Assembly (NCBI RefSeq): GCF_019175385.1
Contig: NC_083339.1
Coordinates: 81,642,120 to 81,706,119 of the forward strand
Source of the DNA: Lycium barbarum
Taxonomy: Eukaryota > Streptophyta > Magnoliopsida > Solanales > Solanaceae
Direction of reading: 5' to 3'
Length of the DNA: 64,000 nt
Positions 56,735 through 64,000 of the stretch are shown piece by piece. A model generated the notes under the pieces. It saw only the letters and a program-made list of their open reading frames with translations, was not told the origin of the DNA and did no database searches. Every line of letters begins with the position of its first letter. The first letter of the stretch is position 1. A program made the position numbers and the translations under genes.

Positions 56735-56994
56735 TACGGTATATATATGATTATTTCACCGAGTCCCTCACTAGAGGGCCGGGTACGGTATATATATGAT
56801 TATTCCACCGAGTCCCTTACTAGAGGGCCGGGTACGGTATATATATGATTATTTCACCAAGTCCCTCACTAGAGGGCCGGGTACGATATATATATGATTA
56901 TTCCACCGAGTCCCTCACTAGAGGGCCGGGTACGGTATATATATGATTATTTCACCGAGTCCCTCACTAGAGGGTCAGGTTCGGTATATATATG
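56735..56994 (+). repeat. 48-bp tandem repeat, left part
   Basis: Units of about 48 bp built on CACCGAGTCCCTCACTAGAG followed by GGCCGGGTACGGTATATATA. About five to six copies before solo LTR C; the array resumes at 60124-60372 with about five more. Confidence 0.95.
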
Positions 56995-59900
56995 TGTCAC
57001 ACCCAGTCTTACTAGGGTGTGATGGGCACCCGACCCCACATTCGGAGCCGAGCGAACCCACTGACTCTCATTACAAACATAATCTATTGGACTCTTAGCC
57101 AAATGAAAATAATAAATATAGTAAAAGCTTTCAGAAATATGCTTTTTGTTGTTTTCAAATCAAACAAAACAGTAACATATGAAATTTATTACATAGTACG
57201 GAACGACATATCGGCTGATGGAGCCGATTACTAAACGGACATTCTATACCCACGACTCTGTCTGCAAAGTCTCTAACATCAATCCAGAAGAAGCACACAT
57301 ACAAACTCTGACTCGGTGGCACCCCAGGAACAAATGGAGCTTGCCAACTCTGCTGGAACATCTTCTACAATGTCTTCTAGTCATCTGGGTGCACCTGCGC
57401 GGCATGAAACGCAGCCCCCGAAGAAAGGGGGTCAGTACGGAATATGTACCGAGTATGTAAAGCATAAGGTACAATAAACAGAGTCATAATCTGAACAGGG
57501 GATACAGAAAATAAGTGTAGTAACCGGAGTATCAAAAATGCTTACTCATAAAACATAGGTAATGCATGTGAGAACATATGTCATATCCGGCCCCATTATG
57601 GGACACGGTGAACAGAACGTGGTCGCCACCCCGTCACTGGCGCCACAACACAGCATACTCCAGAGTAGGGAATAGCTCCGTAACATATCATATCATATCA
57701 GAATGTGCACATATCAAACATATCAGATGGCCATATCATATCATATCATCATATATCAGAACATGTGTACATGGCACAGCATACTCCACAACCCATGTAC
57801 ATGTATACCTGCCCCCTCACATCGAGGCACGGCGAACAATGCAGTGGAATACGCGTGATAACATATCCTGGCCCGGGCTCAGTGAAGGAAGCATTGAGGC
57901 ACCCACGAGTAGAGTAGTGAGAAACTATATGCATCATAAAATATTTAGAAAGACCCGATAGGATAGTCCGAATGACAGGTCATTGAGGAAAGAAATCAGA
58001 CGATAGTCATAGTACGTACCTTTCGGATGTTACGACGGATTATGTCAAAGTAAAAATACTGAGATTATTTGTACATATCAAAATATCATAGGATTCAATG
58101 GAATAGTTAAAACAGCTATCGTTTAGTAGTCGGAACAATAACCAAAAGTTTTCTTTTAATCATAGTACGAAAATAGGTCAAATAGAACAATACAAGAAGG
58201 TTTCAGAAATTGTGGGCCCACCTCGGGTCAAGTCGAGGTGGCGTACGTAAATTACGGACATTAGGCCTTATGGAGTCGTCTACGAACGTTTCATGGTAAT
58301 TCGAGTCTATTTGTAAAAGTTACGGACGTTTTATGGCACAAAACTCTTTTTTAAAAAATAAAAGTGTTTACGTTATTTTTCATCAAAGCATAGAGTTTAC
58401 AATTCAATTACATTGAATCGAATAAGGGTCAGAACTATGCTCAGATTTCTAAGAATGGAGTTTTCCCCAAGACACGTATCATAGCCTATTACGACTAGGA
58501 CATGCCAAAAGAAAGAAAGGTAGGCTTTACATACCTTATTTGCTTTTTACGCTTGTCCAAACTCAAATCCCGTTTCCTCCAAAATCTACAATTGGTCACA
58601 ATTGCCAAATATTAATTATAAGACTTTAGGACTTGAATCTTAAATTAACACTTTTCTACAGAAATTTGGGCAGCATCTCCCCTGTAAATTCAACATCCCC
58701 GAGATTTTTACTCTGCCAAAATAATCAACAACAACACCCACAACAATACCAACAACATCAACAATCACTACAAAACACATTCTAACATAAATAGTCTTCT
58801 TTCCAACATAGTGCGACAACTTCCAATCTAACTTCGCACTTCCAAACCAATATCATTGTTTTTATATTTATTTACTAATCAAGATCATTCCAACACAATT
58901 AGGAAGCATTTCATATCATTCTACAAAATATGCAAAAATTCCACCAAAATCCATAATTCACCCGAAAACTCCTCAAGGTGCAACAATAACAATGACAACA
59001 CATTTTCTTTGCTTCCAAATTCACAAACTACACCAACAAATTTACATGTTAACATTATTATCCATACAATATAAGAATTCATACTAATGTCACATTGACT
59101 TCTTCAACATCCCTTCAACAATTACAACTTTCTTTCAAACCATCAAATCTTTATTTTTAGTATAGAATCTACAACAACCACAATCAAGATACTAAATAAC
59201 ATCAATAACAACATCCTCCACATTCTACAAGTTAACTACATTTATTTTCATCCAAAATTCTCTTCAAATCTCATTCCATAATTCACAATGCCAACGGACG
59301 AATTTATATCGCTATTTTCCCGTTCTAATCCGTTAAAACTTTAAATAAACTTGTTAGCAATGAAAAGGAACCTTATCCATACCTTAATAATTCAGCCACC
59401 ACATTCTCACCCTCCTCCTTGGTTGATTTTTAGCTCAAATTGAAGGCAACGCAGCGTGCAACACTATTCCCTTCATGGGCTTCGGGATTCGGGGCTCGGA
59501 TTTTGATCAAAGTTGGTTTTTCTTCTCTCCAAAGCTCCTCTCTGTCTCTTTCCATAATTTTCTGGTATTTTTGGTATGAAAAATGAGGATAAAGGGCTAA
59601 AATCCCACTTAAAAAGACATGGTTAATGGGCCTAACCCGGTTGGGCCCGGATTGGGCCTAGCCCACTGACCTTTCTGCCTTAAAACGTCCATATCTCCTT
59701 ATCCCGACGTCACCTGAGAACCCACGACCTATGGTTGGAAAGATAATTCAATTATCTACAACTTCTATCTCTTGGTATCTTTCCAAATTCCTAACTTATA
59801 ATACCGTTTTTGCCCCACGAAGTCAGGTCACCCGAAAACATTTTCTTAAAAATATTCGTTTGGAGAGCTTCCACTTTGATTTGGCCCAAGGGTCCTTCGT

Positions 59901-60123
59901 GAGTTGTGTTTAAATTTACATATGTGATTCATATGACTTTTCAGATGTTCCAAAAAAAATCTCGATGTGTGGGCCCCACCTCAGCTTACAAATAATCCGA
60001 CGTTCAAAAATACGGGATACAACACTATCAACGTGAGTTTAAATTATGTAGCAACAACATGATTGTCAATTTTTTTAAGGAAGCACGTATCACGCTCATG
60101 CTCTGAAAATGGGGGATATAACA
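56995..60123 (-). mobile_element. Solo LTR C (3.1 kb)
   Basis: TGTCACACCCAGTC to GGGATATAACA on the + strand, flanked by ATATG at 56990-56994 and 60124-60128, within the 48-bp repeat array. It carries the hairpin block (57393-57451), a further hairpin (57619-57646) and a diverged palindrome (58656-58673). No coding region. Confidence 0.85.
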
Positions 60124-60372
60124 ATATGATTATTCCACCAAGTCCCTCACTAGAGGCCGGGTACGGTATATATATGATTATTCCACCGAGTCCCTCACTA
60201 GAGGACCGGGTACGGTATATATATGATTATTCCATCGAGTCCCTCACTAGAGGGTCGGGTACGGTATATATATGATTATTCCACCGAGTCCCTCACTAGA
60301 GGGTCGGGTACGGTATATATATGATGATTTCACCGAGTTCCTCATTAGAGGGCCGGGTACGGTATATATGTA
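60124..60372 (+). repeat. 48-bp tandem repeat, right part
   Basis: Continuation of the array interrupted by solo LTR C, same unit and orientation. Confidence 0.95.
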
Positions 60373-61029
60373 TATGACTTCATTCACCGAGTCCCTTAAT
60401 GGGCTGGGTACGGTATACTATACATATGCATGACACATCTCGTAAAGCACAGATGCCTTGGTATTCCTTGATTATCATACTTGTCTCCTGTCATCTTTTA
60501 CTCAGTCATGATCTTCTTTATTGTACTTCATGCTTTATATGCTCAATACATTTTCCGTACTGACCCCCTTTCTTCGGGGGCTGCGTTTCATGCCCGCAGG
60601 TACAGACACACAGTTTGGTGATCCTCCAGCTTAGGACTTTTTCCCAGCTGCTTGGAGAGCTCCTTTGTTCTGGAGCCTGAGTTGTTTTGGTACAGATCCT
60701 TTTGATGTAGACTTTAGTATACTCTTAGAGGTCTGTAGAGATATGTGGGTTGTATATATAAAGACTGGTCAGCTATACAGATATAGTTCGTTTTGGATAT
60801 TTCCGTGTGTAGTGGCAGCCTTATAGACTTGCATGTTTTGTTATGTTTGGTTAACTTTGACTCCTCAGGAGACAGGTTTATTTTGATATATGGCATTATG
60901 AGTCTACAACATGCTTTTACTGATTTTCACATTGTCCTTAGTATCAGTCTGATTATATCTAACAGGCACGTATACGAGTGTCCAACTTGGGCACAGGTCA
61001 TGGCCCATCGATTTGGGTCGTGACAAAAG

Positions 61030-61041
61030 TGGTATCAGCGC
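61030..61041 (+). promoter_or_regulatory. Primer-binding site of the plus-strand chromovirus
   Basis: TGGTATCAGCGC, four bases after the LTR. One base differs from the TGGTATCAGAGC of the other elements. Confidence 0.85.
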
Positions 61042-61085
61042 AGTTCATCCTCGGAGTGTCTACAGACAGTGTCTAGGAGAGTCTT

Positions 61086-61119
61086 GTTTATCGGTGTGTT
61101 GTGCACCACATCTATAAAC
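61086..61119 (+). promoter_or_regulatory. Leader hairpin with palindromic loop, plus-strand element
   Basis: Arm GTTTATCGGTGTG, loop TTGTGCAC, arm CACATCTATAAAC, between the primer site and the gag ATG at 61229. The first two loop bases differ from the tandem copies but the palindrome is kept. Confidence 0.6.
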
Positions 61120-61228
61120 AGGAAGCTATAGGACATTTAGGATGTTATCTTTTCTTCTTACTCTAGAACGTGCGATAGAGCTATGTTATCAGGATAATCC
61201 CCTCTAACGAATTATAGTGTTTTCAGCT

Positions 61229-62220
61229 ATGCCTCCAAAGAAAGCGACGGCTGCCCAGAAGGGTAAATCAGTAGCAGGAGATGCTAGTCAGACTCGGAGA
61301 GTTACTAGGGCTCATGCCCAGTTGATGCCTGAGACGGTACTTCAGTCAGCAAGCTCTGATACATCGCCACCTCCAGAGGATCTTGGAGCCGCAGCAGCTC
61401 CGGTTCAGGGGGCAGCGCCACCGCCAGCCCCCGAGGCCCCAGCACCTGAGCCTCTAGCTCCCCAGCCAGGGGCGGAGGATAGGGCCATGAGAGATGCAGT
61501 TCAGTTGCTGACCAGAATAGTGGCAGGGCAGGCTCGCGGGCATGAACTAGGAGTTGGCCATTCGGATAGATCGGATAGTTCGAGGGTTCGTCACTTCTTA
61601 AATTGTAATCCTCCAGAGTTTTTGGGTCAAAGCCCGAGGATGACCCACAGGAGTTTATTCGGCAGATGCAGCGTACATTGAGGATAATAAAGGCTTCTGA
61701 AACTGAGTCTGTTGAGTTACCCTCGTATCGATTACGGGATGTAGCTGTTAATTGGTATGAGTCTTGGGAGTTATCTAGGGGTGAGGGTGCTCCTCCAACA
61801 GTATGGGATGAGTTTGTGGAGGCCTTCATGGGCCACTTCCTGCCCCCAGAGATGAGGCGAGCTAGAGTCGATAGGTTCCTACATTTGAGGCAGAATGGCA
61901 GAAGCGTCCGAGAGTACAGTCTTGAGTTTGATTCGTTGGCTAGATAAGCGCCGACTATTGAAGCTGAAATGGCGGATAGAGTACATCGTTATGTTATGGG
62001 ACAAGATCGTTATTTCATTGATGGTTGTATGGCAGTGGCTCTCCAGCCAGGTATAGATATTGCTCGGGTACAGGCGTACGCGCAAGGGGTAGAGGATCGA
62101 CACAAAGGACGTCAGCTAGACAGAGACCGTGACAGAGGCCAACATAAGAGGGCTAGGTTGGCGGGTTATTCCGGTGAGTTCCGAGGCGGGCAGCCTCAGC
62201 AGCACGCTAGATATTCTTCC
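61229..62220 (+). pseudogene. Chromovirus gag, plus-strand element (truncated by insertion)
   Basis: Starts MPPKKATAAQKGKSVAGD at 61229. A proline-rich linker and the capsid core follow ([47 protein letters not shown]), matching copies 1 and 2. A frameshift lies near 61628 and a TAA stop at 61945-61947, where the tandem copies have tyrosine. The frame continues to RGGQPQQHARYSS, where LTR D is inserted. It would be the particle-forming protein; it is inactive here. Confidence 0.85.
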
Positions 62221-64000
62221 TGTTATACTCCGTACTTCGCACGTTCGCATATGTTGAGAAAGTTGCGACAAGTTAAGGATGAGGCCATATCTTGGCCTTG
62301 TTTGATACATAAGTTGGTTATGAAAATTTTGGATGTGGAAATATGGAAGGAGGCCAAGGGCAAAATTGGAATTTTGGAAATTAGTTCCGTGAATTACCAA
62401 GTGTGATCCATCACTAGTTGGGCTCAAAAAATAAATAAGAAAAGAGGCCCAATGTTTGGAGGGTGGCCGGCCATACACTTATGGCCCAAGCCCATGGAAA
62501 AATTGACCCATGTGATTAATAATAAAAGGAGCTACAAGTCATCATTTTAAGAAGTTTCAAGACTAATCAAGAAATCGAAAGAAAGAGAGAAAGAGAAGGT
62601 GAGGTTCGGCCATAAGAAAAAAAGGGGGAGAGAAAAGAAAGAAAATTTTTTGCCCTTCAATCTTCAATCCAAAAATCCTAATTTTCTTGTATCTCTACTA
62701 AGCTCAAGATTCTCTACAAAGTGGTATAATTATTTTGGCAAGAAAGTGACTTTGGTGGCAAGGAGAACTTATTGGAAAAAGGTAAGGATTTCTTGTTTCT
62801 TTTATGTTATGGAAGATTTATAGATGTTAGAGTGAGTAGAATTGAATGGAAATCATGGAATTGTGATGTAGTGTGTGTGAGCCGTGTGTATGTGTGTATG
62901 TGTGTGGCCGTGTGACACCATTCATGAAGGGAGATGGATTAAATTTATTTAGTATGTTAATTGTGTTGTTATGGCCTTGGAACGTAAATAGAAGATAAAT
63001 GGTTCTTGTTGTTATGGAAGATTTGTTATAAGGTTGTTGTAGGAAAATATGCGACTTTATTGTGGTTTATGTAAATATGGAAATGAAAGTGGTAAGGTGC
63101 AAATTATGATTGTTATTATTGAAATTAGAAGGTGAAAATGCATTGTGAATGTTTATGTCGAAGGTTGGAAGTTTTGGATGAAGTATGGTTTCGGTGGAAT
63201 TTTTGTATACTTTGTAAGAATAATGTGAAATGCTTCCAAATTGCATTTGAATGGTTTTGAATTAGCGCATGAATATGAAAATGTTGATAATAGCTTGGAA
63301 GTATGAAGTTGGAGTAGAAGTTGTGGCATTATGAAGAAAGGAATACTATTCATGTTAGAATGTGTTTTGTAGTAATTGTTGATGCTTTTGATATTGTTAT
63401 GGGTGTTGTGTTGATATTTTGAGCCGAGTTATATTCTCGGGGCGGCGAAATTATAGGGGAAATGCTGCCCAAAATTTTGTAGACAAGTAGTGAATTAAAG
63501 ATTCGAATGCTAAAAGTCTTACTATTGACATTTGGTAATTGTGACCAAACTGTAGATTTTGGCGAACTTGAGATTCGATTTCGGAGACGAGTAGGAAGCG
63601 GAAAAGGTATGTGAAGCTATCCCTTTTCTTCTCTTGGCATGTCCTAGATGTACTAGGTTTGAGTTTGAACCTCGGGGATCATTCTACTCATAGAAATCCG
63701 AGTTTACTTTTAGCACTATTCTATTCAGTGAAATTGAATTAGAAACTTATGCTTTGTTGAAAAGAAACGTTCAAACATTCGTAACTTTCGTAAATATGAT
63801 CGAATCACCCCTAAGCTTTCATGGTTGATTCCATAAGGTCAAATGTCTGTAAAAATTAGCTCGCCGCCTCGACTTGGACCGAGGTGGGCCCACTAGCCCC
63901 GAGTCTCCTTCGTTGCCCTAATTGGCATAACTTTGTACGATATCGGAAAGAGACTTTTGCTTATAACTATAGCCATTAAAGAATAATGTTTTGATTACTC
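62221..64000 (+). mobile_element. LTR D, start of a further LTR element (runs off the window)
   Basis: Begins TGTTATACTCCGTACTTCGC inside the gag above. Its start resembles the sense start of the B2 LTR, and the shared LTR palindrome is present in decayed form at 63465-63482. The end and target duplication lie outside the window. No supported gene. Confidence 0.75.

Larger units (their letters stand above)
55125..61025 (+). repeat. 5' LTR of the plus-strand chromovirus, split by solo LTR C
   Basis: LTR sequence 55125-56994 and 60129-61025, 2767 bp net, ending GGGTCGTGACA. U3 holds seven GCGCGAACGCG-like motifs (55242-55840). A TATA box TATATAA at 55880-55886 is followed by a C run (55897-55909). 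The palindrome is at 56328-56345, a 48-bp tandem array surrounds the insertion, and the hairpin block lies near 60545-60600. Confidence 0.85.
55125..64000 (+). mobile_element. Plus-strand chromovirus, 5' part
   Basis: Begins TGTTACACCTCGTGG inside the 3' region of the Tat element and runs off the window. It has a 5' LTR (55125-61025), primer site, conserved leader and gag. It is the same lineage as the tandem array by gag sequence, but its LTR differs substantially. Confidence 0.8.

Overview
This window is plant nuclear DNA, most likely from a Solanaceae genome. The evidence is a tRNA-derived SINE of the tobacco TS/SolS type (5938-6340), a plant ALA1-type P4-ATPase gene with GT-AG introns, and plant-only LTR retrotransposon lineages: a Tat/Retand-like Ty3/gypsy element with an extra RNase H, and chromodomain Tekay/Del-like elements primed by initiator tRNA-Met. 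I cannot name the species. All homology statements are from motif recognition, and all identity statements are by eye.

Layout. 1-946: upstream flank. 947-5681 (+): a P4-ATPase (flippase) gene that has lost about 300 central residues. 5682-9044: its 3' flank, with a SINE split by a hAT-type MITE, microsatellites and two further MITE-like elements. From 9045 to the end of the window lies a four-level nest of retrotransposons. The host of the nest is a Tat/Retand-like element on the + strand: 5' LTR 9045-9699, start of gag 9803-10108, then gag-pol 46397-51763 and an antisense intron-containing ORF 55098-52837. Its 3' LTR lies outside the window.

Inserted in the Tat gag, between AAGGG target-site duplications, is a 36.3 kb minus-strand chromovirus array (10109-46391). 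It has three LTRs and two internal regions: LTR1, internal 1, LTR2, internal 2, LTR3. LTR2 is itself split twice, by solo LTR A (19108-23013, duplication ACAGC) and by plus-oriented solo LTR B (24332-37379, duplication CTAAA). LTR B is in turn split by B2 (26620-35970, duplication TGAGA), a non-autonomous element with two nearly identical LTRs, no gag-pol, and a 5S rRNA-like segment inside. A plus-strand chromovirus starts at 55125. Its 5' LTR is split by solo LTR C (56995-60123, duplication ATATG), and its gag is cut at 62221 by another LTR (D) that runs off the window.

Most interesting: every chromovirus leader seen here carries, about 45 nt after the primer-binding site, a long hairpin whose 8-nt loop holds a 6-nt palindrome. 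The palindrome is GTGCAC in three copies and GCGCGC in B2, so two paired positions changed together. This resembles a retroviral dimerisation (kissing-loop) signal. The LTRs also share a block of conserved hairpins near their 3' ends and an 18-bp palindrome. Most stop codons in the two tandem gag-pol copies are C-to-T type changes, as expected for methylated, silenced elements. No gene in the retrotransposon region looks like an ordinary host gene.
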